Positions 49,111-57,561 of a stretch of 64,000 bases of DNA are shown in pieces (the stretch's first letter is position 1; each line of letters begins with the position of its first letter). The DNA comes from a bacterium (GTDB lineage Bacteria; Zixibacteria; MSB-5A5; GN15; FEB-12): positions 806,001 through 870,000 of the forward strand of contig JAHLKV010000001.1 in NCBI GenBank assembly GCA_020444475.1, given 5' to 3'. Under the pieces are notes generated by a model. The model made no database searches. It was given only the letters and a program-made list of their open reading frames with translations, and was not told where the DNA came from. The translations under genes were made by a program, and so were the position numbers.

Positions 49111-51308
49111 TATCGTATCGACGCATCCAGGAATATCGAGAAATCTCGACCGGGCTCATTGAGTCCAGAACCGTGCGTGCGATAACCCCTGTCAAGGATG
49201 TTTCCCAGTCGTGCGCCTGCCAAGAGGCCTGGAGAGATCTTGTACGTAGTGACAACACCGAAGACCGCATACCCTGGAGTTCCATCGGGCGGAATGCGTT
49301 GTGTGTCCTCCTCATCCCGCGTGGAGAGGTCCCGCCGTGCCGCCACAAGTTCGGTCGTCACGCCAATTGAGAAACCATTTCTCTGCGGGTGATAATCGAG
49401 AGACACCCTCAGTTTCTGTGGCGGCTTCCGATCAAGCGGTTCGTCTACAGCCATTGCATCAGTGTCCGGATATACCGCTACCTCACCGTCCAGTACGCCA
49501 TACGCCAGCGTGGTTGACCAGGATTCATGGAAATTGTGCGTAGCTGAAAGCTCTAAGCCGTAAACGTACCCATTACCGGAATTTGTCTTGGTCACCTCCC
49601 ATGCTCCGTCGATCTGTCGACCGGTAGGTGTCCGTACAATCATCTTGCGAATAAACGTATAGTACAATCCAACGCTTCCCCAAGAGGATCGGTTTCGTAG
49701 CTTGATCCCAGTTTCGAGTGTGGTGTACCTCTCGGGTGATAGAGCGGCGGTGGGCGTTTCAACTTCATTACTTCGTGCCACATCGAACCTTGTGAGATCC
49801 GAGAGGTTGGGTGCTCTGAAGGACTGCCCCACACTCACGTAACAATGCCACCGCTGACCGCCGTCGGGATAGTACGACGAACGAAGATGCGATGTCACGC
49901 CGGTCCAGTCTTTCCTTATAGAATACGGCTCACCGGACTGAGGGTCCTCGACTCTCTCGGCATTGCAGCGGTAGTGACTCAGTCGTGTGCCAAAGTTCAG
50001 GGAGAATCTTGAGGATAGGTTCGCTGTAGCATCTATATAGAGGCTATACTGTCCATAGGTGGCGTCGTCCCCTACCGGACCCTGGATGCTGGTGCTCACC
50101 AGGGGACCATCTTCACCGATGAAACTACGCCGGTAGCTATCAACGTTGTCCAAATAGCCTTCGCCCCCGCATACGATTGCCAATCCGTCCACATCTCCCT
50201 CCGCTTGAAGACTGACGCCCAATGTTCCAACCTTGAAGCCTTGTTCGTCATACCTGTTGCCAGAGCGGAGTCGCCTACGATCTTCTTTCTGTCGATGATA
50301 TGATAGCGTCGCCTGCACTTCTTTGATCGTTGGTGCTCCGCTCCGCATGGTATAGCGCCCGTACCACAGTCGGCGAGACTGATCAAACGAGTGACGAAGG
50401 TCTGATCCAACATCAGTCCCGTTCCAAGAAAAACCATAGATTGTCTTGTGGGTACGCCATACATCCTCTTGCGTCAGCGTTTGGAACGCGACAACGAACT
50501 CGTCGTGTACGCGGAACTGGGCTGACGCCTTGAGGTCGGCGCTGTGGATATCGTAGCCAGACTTTGACTGCACGCCGGTGTTTCCTCCGGCTCTCAGATC
50601 TCCGAATCGCCCCAGAGTCGCACCACCAGAAATTGCACAACGCCCAGACCCAATCCTGCTCTCGAGGTGATTCAGGGACGAGTTGTCTGCTGTAGAGTAT
50701 CGACTATAGGCTCTCGCGAGTGGTTTGCGGAGACCCGCCGAATTTGATATCGGTGTCGTCAGCATATTAACCACACCACCAACCGCATCACTGCCATACA
50801 TCGTTGATCCCGGCCCCATTGCTACTTCTATCCTATCTATCATGAACGGATCAATGGTACATAGGTACTGATTGGGACCATCACGAAAAACGGAGTTGTT
50901 GACTCGGATGTTGTCGACAAGGAGCAGAGTCCTGAAGCCCGTGAAACCTCGGAGGAACGGTGATCCCTGACCGCTAGAGGTTCGCTGAATGTTGACCCCT
51001 GGAACAGCCCCAACAGCGTCCGGAATAGTGCGAGCGGCCGCTCCATGCTCAATCGCGGTTCCCTGCTGAGTAATAACTGACGAAGGCGTTCTGAAGAGCT
51101 CCCTCGGTGATCGCGACGCCGTAACCACTATTGTCTTCAACTGAGGAATCGAATCGAGTACGGTGATGGAGTCGGAACCCGTCGAGAGTTTGGACCTCCT
51201 GTTGGTCTCCTCAGCAACGATTCCGTCGCAGACAAATGGTGATGCGTAGAGACTGACAACAATGTGACAGAAGACCAGAGCCCCCAACGATGCGCTTCGG
51301 GATTGCAT
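49110..51308 (-). CDS. TonB-dependent outer-membrane receptor (2)
   Basis: A 732-aa receptor with a signal peptide (MQSRSASLGALVFCHIVVSLYA). The TonB box (LKTIVVTASRSPRELFRTPSSV) and plug (GVNIQRTSSGQGSPFLRGFTGFRTLLLVDNIRVNN, RIEVAMGPGSTMYGSDAVGGVVNM) are typical. The barrel ends FSIFLDASIR. The RGFTGFRTLLLVDNIRVNNSVFR plug pattern is close to receptors for heme, iron-siderophore or cobalamin complexes, but I cannot choose. GAGGGG precedes the ATG. Its end meets receptor 1. No ExbB/ExbD/TonB genes are in the window, so energising proteins must be encoded elsewhere. Confidence 0.88.
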   Translation of the reverse strand: MQSRSASLGALVFCHIVVSLYASPFVCDGIVAEETNRRSKLSTGSDSITVLDSIPQLKTIVVTASRSPRELFRTPSSVITQQGTAIEHGAAARTIPDAVGAVPGVNIQRTSSGQGSPFLRGFTGFRTLLLVDNIRVNNSVFRDGPNQYLCTIDPFMIDRIEVAMGPGSTMYGSDAVGGVVNMLTTPISNSAGLRKPLARAYSRYSTADNSSLNHLESRIGSGRCAISGGATLGRFGDLRAGGNTGVQSKSGYDIHSADLKASAQFRVHDEFVVAFQTLTQEDVWRTHKTIYGFSWNGTDVGSDLRHSFDQSRRLWYGRYTMRSGAPTIKEVQATLSYHRQKEDRRRLRSGNRYDEQGFKVGTLGVSLQAEGDVDGLAIVCGGEGYLDNVDSYRRSFIGEDGPLVSTSIQGPVGDDATYGQYSLYIDATANLSSRFSLNFGTRLSHYRCNAERVEDPQSGEPYSIRKDWTGVTSHLRSSYYPDGGQRWHCYVSVGQSFRAPNLSDLTRFDVARSNEVETPTAALSPERYTTLETGIKLRNRSSWGSVGLYYTFIRKMIVRTPTGRQIDGAWEVTKTNSGNGYVYGLELSATHNFHESWSTTLAYGVLDGEVAVYPDTDAMAVDEPLDRKPPQKLRVSLDYHPQRNGFSIGVTTELVAARRDLSTRDEEDTQRIPPDGTPGYAVFGVVTTYKISPGLLAGARLGNILDRGYRTHGSGLNEPGRDFSIFLDASIR

Positions 51309-51406
51309 TGTGACGCCCCTCCCACAATGGACATGAGTGTCGATGTTGCTCGAAAATAGCCTGTGGACTGACTTCTGTCAAGAGGCTCAATCGGGATGCT
51401 TTCGCG

Positions 51407-51790
51407 CTATCTGAAATTCAACTTATTCACCGCATCAGACAGATGATCGGGCGCGACGTGGGCGTAGATCATGGTGGTCTTGATGTCGGTATGGCCCATG
51501 AGCTTCTGGACCGTGGGCAGGTCGACTCCCCGCATCACCAGGTGACTGGCGAAGGTGTGACGGAGGGTGTGGATCTTGGTCAGGTTTTCGATGCCGGCCT
51601 TCTTGGCGATCTGAATCAGTTTCTCGCGCAGGTGCAAACCCGACTTCTTTCCCGAGCGGCCGTCAAACACGAAGCGAGCATTGCTCCCTCTCTTGAGCTT
51701 GGCGTACATCTCGGAGATTAGAGAGATGATTGCGTCGCTCACAACAATTCCGCGTTCCTCCAAGTCGATACATCGGAGCCCCCCACTCAC
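51407..51790 (-). pseudogene. Tyrosine recombinase (XerC/D-like), C-terminal fragment
   Basis: 127 codons matching the C-terminal catalytic domain of a tyrosine recombinase: HTLRHTFASHLVMRG, then PTVQKLMGHTDIKTTMIYAH. The HxxR box, second His and nucleophile Tyr are present. The N-terminal SAM-like domain and the region with the first catalytic Arg are absent; the frame opens only with SGGLRCIDLEERG. The fragment is about a third to half the usual 300 residues. I infer a remnant of an integrase, next to a 600-bp gene-poor stretch, so a mobile element may once have stood here. Confidence 0.75.
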
Positions 51791-52407
51791 TGTGGATCGC
51801 GTGAGTCAACCTTGATACGATTGCGGGCTATATCGAGTGAGGTTCTTATTAGGAGTAGGACATACGAAACCGGTGAGGACGGTCAAGGCCGATAGTGGCA
51901 CCGCCTGGGACGTTTTGACATGATCTGGAGGCCACTTTGGTCAGGAGCGGAGTAACGAGGACATCGTAAGCAATTGTTAAGAAAGAACGTAACAAAAAGA
52001 AAGGAGTTGGTCCCTCACAAACCAACTCCTTCATCCCCACCTCTTAAATACCCTTCACCGCCATACTGCGTATATTCAAGAGTAACTACGTGGGGATGTA
52101 CTGCAACCGACGTGCCAATCTGAAACAATCCCTTGAGGCACACCGTAATCTCTTAGTCAACAATCTCTTAACCGGCTGAACACCCTCCCAGACGAAGACG
52201 CCAAATTCTACCATGCGCAACTCCTGCGCCTCGATATCCGCTATCCAAGAACCAATAAGTAAACTAAAGTGCTGTTAACCAGTGCATTACGCGCGGGGAC
52301 ACGATTTTTCCCGTCGCAATCTGCGCCTGTGCCAAAACTGCGCCTCAACATCAATAACGCAGGTCCTGCGCCAAATCCAGCACCTTCCGCAGGAACTACG
52401 ACCCGCC
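51791..52407. other. Gene-poor gap with decayed coding traces
   Basis: About 615 bp with no complete gene. Short open stretches on the plus strand between about 52070 and 52260 look protein-like but are broken by stops and frame changes, for example LNTLPDEDAKFYHAQLLRLD in one frame. A strong hairpin lies at 52001-52031. Together with the recombinase fragment this looks like the remains of an integrated element. Confidence 0.45.
52001..52031 (-). terminator. Strong hairpin with T-rich tail on the minus strand
   Basis: AAGGAGTTGGT (52001-52011) pairs perfectly with ACCAACTCCTT (52021-52031) around a 9-nt loop. On the minus strand it is followed by TCTTTTTGTT. It could terminate the dihydrolipoyl dehydrogenase transcript (377 bp upstream) or an unrecognised small RNA. 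Confidence 0.6.
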
Positions 52408-53814
52408 TCACGTGCGTTTTTTCGCCAGATGTACCGACATCCCGTGCAGATCGTGAGCCGCTTCCATGATCGACTCCGATATCACCGGATGGCCGAAAAT
52501 CAGCGACCCCAGCTGCGTTACGGTCAGTCCCCGATTGATCGCCAGCGCCGCGGTGTGGATAATCTCGGTCGCATGCGCGCCCACAACATGCACGCCCAGC
52601 AGCTTATCGGTCTTTTTGTCACCGATCAGCTTCACTTCGCCGGCGATTTCATTCTCAGCGTGCGCTTTGCCGAGCGCCCGAAGCGGGAACTTGCCGATGG
52701 CAAGCTCGTGCTTCTCCGATGCTTCCTTCTCTCGCAGGCCCACCGAGGCGACCTCCGGGTGCGTGAAAATCACCGACGGCACCCCAGTGTAGTCCTTCTT
52801 CGCTTTCTCGCCAAGGCAGTTGTCCACCGCGACGCCGCCGTCGTGGACGGCGGTATAAGCCAGAAGAATCTCACCCCGGACATCACCGATCGCATAAACA
52901 TTCTTGATATTCGTCCGCATATCCGGACCGGTCTTGATCGAGCCGTTTTTGTTGAGATTGACACCGACTTCTTCCAGCCCCATATCCTCGGTCATAAACG
53001 CCCGGCCAATCGACACCAGCACCTGGTTGGCATTGATCGTCGCACCGCCCGACAGCTTCGCCTGCACGCCCTCGGGCCCGGGCGTCACCGACTCCACCCG
53101 CGTCTTGGTATGCAGTTTGACCTTGTTCTTCTTCAACTCGCGTTCGATCAGCGACGAACTGTTCTCGTCCTCCATCGGCAGGGCGTGGTCCAGCATCTCG
53201 ACCATCTCCACCTGCACGTCGAGCATCGACAACATAAACGCCCACTCACAGCCGATCACCCCGGCGCCGATTATCAACATCTTCTCCGGCAGGTGCGGCA
53301 GTTCCAGCAGGTGGTCCGATGTCAGTATCCGTTTGCCGTCGATCGGAAACGCCGGCAGGCTCAGCGAGCGGGATCCGGTTGCGACGATGATATTTTTCGC
53401 CTGGAGGACCGACTCCTTGCCGCTCTCATCAAAAACCGTCACTTCCTCCGGCCCGGTGATCTTCCCGAACCCCTGGAAATGTTCGACCCCGTGAGACTTG
53501 AACAGCTGCCCGATACCCCCGGTCATCGTAGCGACTATCTTGTCCTTCCGCTGCAACATCGCCGGCCAGTCGTAGACCGGCGGCGCCTGCAGCGAGATAC
53601 CGTAATCCGCAGCGTGCTTCATCTTGTAATACTGGGCTGCCGACGCAATCAGCGCTTTCGAAGGAATACACCCCCGGTTCAGGCAGACTCCACCCAGCTC
53701 ACGCGCCTCGACAACCGCCGTCCTGGCGCCCTTCATGGCCGCCCGAATACCGGCAGTATACCCGCCCGGGCCGCCACCGATAATCACTATGTCAAACTTG
53801 GCTATGGTGACCAC
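52408..53814 (-). CDS. lpdA: Dihydrolipoyl dehydrogenase (E3)
   Basis: A 468-aa cytoplasmic flavoenzyme. It reoxidises dihydrolipoyl groups of pyruvate, 2-oxoglutarate or branched-chain dehydrogenases, or glycine-cleavage H protein, with NAD+. Seen: FAD motif GGGPGGYTA (about 13-21), redox disulfide GGVCLNRGCIPSK with C44 and C49, a second dinucleotide site (LIIGAGVIGCEWAFMLSML), GDVRGEILLA, and the C-terminal HP-SE motif GHPVISESIMEAA with the active-site His. The length is normal. The start is odd: the frame opens with GTG at 53814 directly abutting AAAGGA, while the Shine-Dalgarno spacing would suit the ATA codon four codons later. No E1/E2 genes are adjacent. Confidence 0.92.
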   Translation of the reverse strand: MVTIAKFDIVIIGGGPGGYTAGIRAAMKGARTAVVEARELGGVCLNRGCIPSKALIASAAQYYKMKHAADYGISLQAPPVYDWPAMLQRKDKIVATMTGGIGQLFKSHGVEHFQGFGKITGPEEVTVFDESGKESVLQAKNIIVATGSRSLSLPAFPIDGKRILTSDHLLELPHLPEKMLIIGAGVIGCEWAFMLSMLDVQVEMVEMLDHALPMEDENSSSLIERELKKNKVKLHTKTRVESVTPGPEGVQAKLSGGATINANQVLVSIGRAFMTEDMGLEEVGVNLNKNGSIKTGPDMRTNIKNVYAIGDVRGEILLAYTAVHDGGVAVDNCLGEKAKKDYTGVPSVIFTHPEVASVGLREKEASEKHELAIGKFPLRALGKAHAENEIAGEVKLIGDKKTDKLLGVHVVGAHATEIIHTAALAINRGLTVTQLGSLIFGHPVISESIMEAAHDLHGMSVHLAKKRT

Positions 53815-53936
53815 TCCTTTTCATTGACCTGTATATTCCACATTGGGCCGTAATGTACAAGAAATAGCGCGTTTGGCAAGTCCAGTGTACAGAACCTCCC
53901 GCCGCCATCAACCGGAAAACGGGCGCAATATAAAAA

Positions 53937-53961
53937 GCCCGGCTTCGAACAGAAGCCGGGC
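53937..53961 (-). terminator. Rho-independent terminator after the lipoprotein gene
   Basis: GCCCGGCTTC (53937-53946) pairs with GAAGCCGGGC (53952-53961) around a 5-nt loop. On the minus strand it is followed by TTTTTATATT. It sits 25 bp past the lipoprotein stop. Confidence 0.85.
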
Positions 53962-53986
53962 CCCACGTATCAGTTGGTCTCGTTTT

Positions 53987-54532
53987 CTAGTCAGTAGCAG
54001 CGACCGTTATGATCAGCTTGAGCGAATCGATTCGACCCGAACCACCCCCGGTCGAAATCCCATAGAGATCGAACGCACCCTTCTTCACGAGATTCTTCAG
54101 GGTCGAGATGTTGCTCAGGTATTTAAACGAACTCGCGTAACTCACGAACTTGCTCGAACCCGCGCTCGGCGTCCCGGCCGGCACCGACAGCTCGCCGAAA
54201 AACCGCGTGGCGTTGGCTTCGACCTCTCCGGCGTTGTCCCACATCGGACTGGTCGGCTCATCAATATATGCTGAGTACGTCCACGCCGTCGTCGACTGAT
54301 TGGTAATCCACAACTCAAACCCAATCACTTCGATGTCGTCGATCTCGTCCGCGTGGTCCTCCCACACGTCATTGTCGGTCAGATCCACAGCCAAACTGTA
54401 GAATCCGGTGTGCGTGGTGAACTCCAGGTTCTCTACCACCAGGAACGAGCCGGAAATGATCTTGCACCCAACCGCCAGAAGCGCCAGGCAGGCCAGTCCG
54501 ACTATCAGCAAAAAGCCTTTTGATTTGTACAT
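53987..54532 (-). CDS. Lipoprotein of unknown function
   Basis: A 181-aa lipoprotein. The signal peptide (MYKSKGFLLIVGLACLALLA) ends in lipobox AVGC. The mature part is beta-rich (SFLVVENLEFTTHTGFYSLAVDLTD, IEVIGFELWITNQST, RIDSLKLIITVAA) with no recognised domain. GGAGGCAGCC precedes the ATG. It begins 9 bp after the stop of a small beta-barrel gene, so the two are one unit and may form an outer-membrane pair. A terminator follows. Confidence 0.8.
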   Translation of the reverse strand: MYKSKGFLLIVGLACLALLAVGCKIISGSFLVVENLEFTTHTGFYSLAVDLTDNDVWEDHADEIDDIEVIGFELWITNQSTTAWTYSAYIDEPTSPMWDNAGEVEANATRFFGELSVPAGTPSAGSSKFVSYASSFKYLSNISTLKNLVKKGAFDLYGISTGGGSGRIDSLKLIITVAATD

Positions 54533-54541
54533 GGCTGCCTC

Positions 54542-55102
54542 CTAGTTCTGGCCGAAGTAGTAGTTGAGACCGCCGGTTATCGAGATCGACTTCTTCGATG
54601 CGTCGCCATCGGTCCCGGCTATATGGGCTTTTCCGCGAAGATCCAGATCAAACTGCGGCGACAGCCCGATCCCGAATCCGAATCCCCCCGACAACCCCGC
54701 CTGCGAGCCGGCTTCACCGAAAACCGCGTCGACCTGATCGTTGCTCTGGTCGTACAAGCCGAGCCCAAGCACGAAATACGGCTTGAACCCCATCTTGCCG
54801 ACCGGATTACCCAGGGTTGCATCAACACCAAACGACGTGATCGAAGATCCGTCGATATCGAAATCGAAGTCGTCGTTTTCCGGTGCCCCGTAGCTCGTGA
54901 ACGCGATAAACGGCTCGATCGTGATTATCGGCATCATCTGATACCGCATCTTGAAACCGAACATCGGCCCCGATGCCTGATCGTCCTGCACCACCGGTAT
55001 GTTAACGCCCCCAAAGGCGCCGACCCCGAATTTGGCCGGCCCTGCAGTCGCCACCGACACGCAGAGCAACAGCCCAATGCACAGCGCACATGCATTTCTC
55101 AT
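54542..55102 (-). CDS. Small outer-membrane beta-barrel protein
   Basis: A 186-aa exported protein with a signal peptide (MRNACALCIGLLLCVSVATA). The mature chain has about eight alternating strands (KFGVGAFGGVNIPVV, MFGFKMRYQMMPIITIEPFIAFTSYG, YFVLGLGLYDQSN, GFGFGIGLSPQFDLDLRGKAH, SISITGGLNYYFGQN), the pattern of OmpA/OmpW-like eight-stranded barrels; it ends in YYFGQN rather than a terminal Phe. First gene of a two-gene unit with the lipoprotein. AGGAGCTATC precedes the ATG. The function is unknown. Confidence 0.75.
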   Translation of the reverse strand: MRNACALCIGLLLCVSVATAGPAKFGVGAFGGVNIPVVQDDQASGPMFGFKMRYQMMPIITIEPFIAFTSYGAPENDDFDFDIDGSSITSFGVDATLGNPVGKMGFKPYFVLGLGLYDQSNDQVDAVFGEAGSQAGLSGGFGFGIGLSPQFDLDLRGKAHIAGTDGDASKKSISITGGLNYYFGQN

Positions 55103-55276
55103 GATAGCTCCTGATTGATGTAACAGTGATAGGTGGATGGTATACGGAAGGTAGTTTCGGTCTCCATCAATGTCAATCTTTTATACCCAGCGGACACTCA
55201 GAACAAAGAGCAGCTATGTCCAGATTCGGGCACCCGATTTCTTCAAAAAAACCGCCTCAGACGACCCAAAAAGGTC

Positions 55277-55304
55277 TTGACAAGTTGCTAACTCATTGTA
55301 TATT
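55277..55304 (+). promoter_or_regulatory. Sigma-70 promoter for the XRE-cupin/polyamine genes
   Basis: TTGACA (55277-55282), 16 bp, then TATATT (55299-55304). Both boxes are near consensus. It lies about 65 bp before the regulator ATG, with operator-like repeats directly downstream. Confidence 0.7.
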
Positions 55305-55310
55305 TGGCGG

Positions 55311-55346
55311 TCTTTACTAAACAAAAAGTTCGTGTTTATTAAACAC
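55311..55346. promoter_or_regulatory. Two operator-like inverted repeats before the XRE-cupin gene
   Basis: GTGTTTA-T-TAAACAC (55332-55346) is a perfect 7-1-7 palindrome. GTCTTTA-C-TAAACAA (55311-55325) is a near-copy 21 bp upstream, two helical turns away. Both lie just downstream of the -10 box. They are probable binding sites for the XRE regulator itself (autoregulation). Confidence 0.6.
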
Positions 55347-55368
55347 ATGAAGGACCGAACAGGAACCC

Positions 55369-55911
55369 ATGGATCTTCGTATCGGCGAGAGAATCAAGAA
55401 CTTACGGTTGGCGTCCGAACTCACCCAGGCGGAGCTGGCTGATCGCGCCCAACTGACCAAAGGGTTCATCTCGCAGCTCGAGAACGACCAGACCTCTATC
55501 TCTGTCGATTCCCTCGCCGACATCCTCGGCGCCCTGGGGATTTCGATGGGAGAGTTCTTTGCCGAGGTCGAAGATACCAAGGTCGTTTTTGGGCCCGATG
55601 ACCGGGTACCGATCGATCGCCGCGCCGTGCGCCGATTCGATGTACTCGTGCCCGGCTCGACGAATAACCTGATGGATCCTATCCTGCTCGAACTGGAACC
55701 GGGCGAGTCTCTCGACAAACAGGGACCGCTGCCCGGCGAGCAGTTTGGCTACGTGCTGAGCGGCACCGCGACCCTGGCAATCAATCGAAAGGTCTATCGC
55801 GTACCCTCAGACCATTGCTTCTATTTCTCGTCCGACCGCGATCACCAACTGCGGAACGACGGCTCCGATATGGTGAAAATCGTGTGGGTCACCAGCCCAC
55901 CGTTGATGTAA
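55369..55911 (+). CDS. XRE-family transcriptional regulator with cupin domain
   Basis: A 180-aa regulator. The N-terminal helix-turn-helix of XRE type (residues about 5-62) includes GERIKNLRLASELTQAELADRAQLTKGFISQLENDQTSIS. The C-terminal cupin_2 domain (about 105-176) includes LELEPGESLDKQGPLPGEQFGYVLSGTATL, with metal or ligand residues partly degenerate. This architecture is that of PuuR-type regulators of polyamine metabolism and similar metabolic regulators. It lies 44 bp before speH, in the same direction as speH, an ornithine-type decarboxylase and speE. I infer that it controls polyamine synthesis. A sigma-70 promoter and two palindromes precede it. Confidence 0.9.
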   Translation: MDLRIGERIKNLRLASELTQAELADRAQLTKGFISQLENDQTSISVDSLADILGALGISMGEFFAEVEDTKVVFGPDDRVPIDRRAVRRFDVLVPGSTNNLMDPILLELEPGESLDKQGPLPGEQFGYVLSGTATLAINRKVYRVPSDHCFYFSSDRDHQLRNDGSDMVKIVWVTSPPLM

Positions 55912-55955
55912 ATTGACAGGCCCGAAACCCTTAGCCGCTGAAGGAGGGATCGAAA

Positions 55956-56363
55956 ATGCGAATACTCGGACGTCACCTGATAGTCGAGTACTGTGACTGT
56001 GACCGCAAGGCACTTGACGACTTAGCATATCTCGAACACCACATGAATGAGGCCGTCCGACGATCGGGCGCCACTATCGTGCGTTCCGTCTTTCATCGCT
56101 ACAATCCCCAGGGGGTTTCCGGTGCTGTGATTATCGCTGAGTCGCACATCTCGATCCACTCCTGGCCTGAGTATGGCTATGCGGCAGTTGATTTCTTCAC
56201 CTGCGGCCAGTCCGTCGATCCGACCAAAGCCGCCGAGTATATGAAGGAAAAACTCGGGTGCAAACGGGCCGACATCAAGGAAATGCGCCGCGGTATCCCG
56301 TCGGACATCGACGAAATCATCGACCACAAGCCGGTCCCCCAATCCATTAACGCAGCCACGTAG
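55956..56363 (+). CDS. speH: S-adenosylmethionine decarboxylase proenzyme
   Basis: A 135-aa prokaryotic class 1B AdoMet decarboxylase. It self-cleaves between E62 and S63 in AESHISIHSWPE; S63 becomes the pyruvoyl group. H68 and C83 (in FFTCGQ) occupy the positions known to be essential in the Thermotoga maritima enzyme. The product, decarboxylated AdoMet, donates aminopropyl to spermidine synthase, encoded two genes downstream. GAAGGAGGG precedes the ATG. Length is normal for the family. It is 21 bp before the ornithine-type decarboxylase gene. Confidence 0.95.
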   Translation: MRILGRHLIVEYCDCDRKALDDLAYLEHHMNEAVRRSGATIVRSVFHRYNPQGVSGAVIIAESHISIHSWPEYGYAAVDFFTCGQSVDPTKAAEYMKEKLGCKRADIKEMRRGIPSDIDEIIDHKPVPQSINAAT

Positions 56364-56384
56364 TGGCTGCCCGGAGGAACCTAC

Positions 56385-57554
56385 ATGACGTCTTCGATTG
56401 ATGTCAGCATGATGGAACAGACCGCCCTGATGGGCGGGCTCGACATCGCGCTGGTGAGGGATCTTTTTGCCCAAAAAGGGCTCGACAGCCCCTTGCTGCT
56501 GCTGTCACGCTCGGAAATCCGCCGTGCGGTCGAAGATCTCCGCTCGGCTCTCCCACGAGCCGAAATCTATTATGCCGTCAAGTCGAACAACCACCCGGCG
56601 ATCGCAAAGGAAGTCTTCGCCGCGGGCGGCAATTTCGACGTCTGCTCGGCCGGTGAAATAGCGACCGTCCTGCAAACCGGTGTCAATCCGAAAACGCTCA
56701 TACACACCCACCCGATAAAGACCCCGGCCGAGTTTGACAAAGCGCTCGAAGCCGGCGTGGAAACGTTTGTGGTCGACAACCCCGCCGAGGTCGCCAAGCT
56801 CAAGCGGATCACCGATCACAAGCTCAAAATCCTCATTCGCTATCGGGTGCATCTGAACACCACCGCCGTCGTTAACCTGCAGTACAAATTCGGCTGCACG
56901 GTGGAAGAAGTCCTGCCGCTGGCGAATCTGATCCGTGAGACCGGTCACACTGTCCACGGACTCTGCTTCCATATCGGCTCCCAGTGCATCTATCCGGAGA
57001 ACTACGTCAAGGCGATCATGGCCGCCCACGAGCTGATAGCCCAGCTCGAAAACGAAGGGCACACCATTCGCCTGCTCGATATCGGCGGCGGCTTCCCGGT
57101 CCCCTACGTCGAGCCCGTCCCGGACATTCACGAGTTCTGCCAGCCGATCGGCGAAACCCTCGACGAGCTCATTCGCCCCAATATCCGCATCGTCTGCGAA
57201 CCGGGCCGGTTCGTCTCCGCCCGCGCCGTCACCCTCATCGCCAGCGTCATCGGCAAGTCCGAGCGCGACGGCAAGGTGTGGTACTACTTGGACGACGGTA
57301 TCTACTCGACTTTCTCGGGAATCGTATTCGACCACTGTCAGTATCCGGTGGTCTCCGACAGCAAGGGCGAAGAGCTTCTCTCTGTACTGGCCGGACCAAC
57401 CTGCGATTCCTTCGACACACTGTACGACGGACTCCTGCTGCCCGAACTCGAAATCGGCGATCTGCTGATCTTCCCGCGCACCGGCGCCTACTGCGCCGTA
57501 TCGGGTTCCGACTTCAACTCACTCAAGCGGCCGCAGTACCGCGTTATCGACTGA
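56385..57554 (+). CDS. PLP-dependent ornithine-type decarboxylase (fold type III)
   Basis: A 389-aa enzyme of the alanine-racemase-fold decarboxylases. PLP Lys66 is in YYAVKSN. Further motifs are CFHIGSQ, LLDIGGGFP, CEPGRFVSA, YYLDDGIYSTFSGI and the GPTCDSFD loop whose Cys is the C360 equivalent of eukaryotic ornithine decarboxylase. Its size and motifs fit ornithine decarboxylase or the bacterial lysine/ornithine decarboxylase, less so the larger arginine decarboxylase or diaminopimelate decarboxylase. Putrescine (or cadaverine) produced here feeds SpeE. Placed between speH and speE with 21 bp and 7 bp gaps. AGGAACCTAC precedes the ATG. Substrate choice is inferred from context. Confidence 0.9.
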   Translation: MTSSIDVSMMEQTALMGGLDIALVRDLFAQKGLDSPLLLLSRSEIRRAVEDLRSALPRAEIYYAVKSNNHPAIAKEVFAAGGNFDVCSAGEIATVLQTGVNPKTLIHTHPIKTPAEFDKALEAGVETFVVDNPAEVAKLKRITDHKLKILIRYRVHLNTTAVVNLQYKFGCTVEEVLPLANLIRETGHTVHGLCFHIGSQCIYPENYVKAIMAAHELIAQLENEGHTIRLLDIGGGFPVPYVEPVPDIHEFCQPIGETLDELIRPNIRIVCEPGRFVSARAVTLIASVIGKSERDGKVWYYLDDGIYSTFSGIVFDHCQYPVVSDSKGEELLSVLAGPTCDSFDTLYDGLLLPELEIGDLLIFPRTGAYCAVSGSDFNSLKRPQYRVID

Positions 57555-57561
57555 AGGACTG

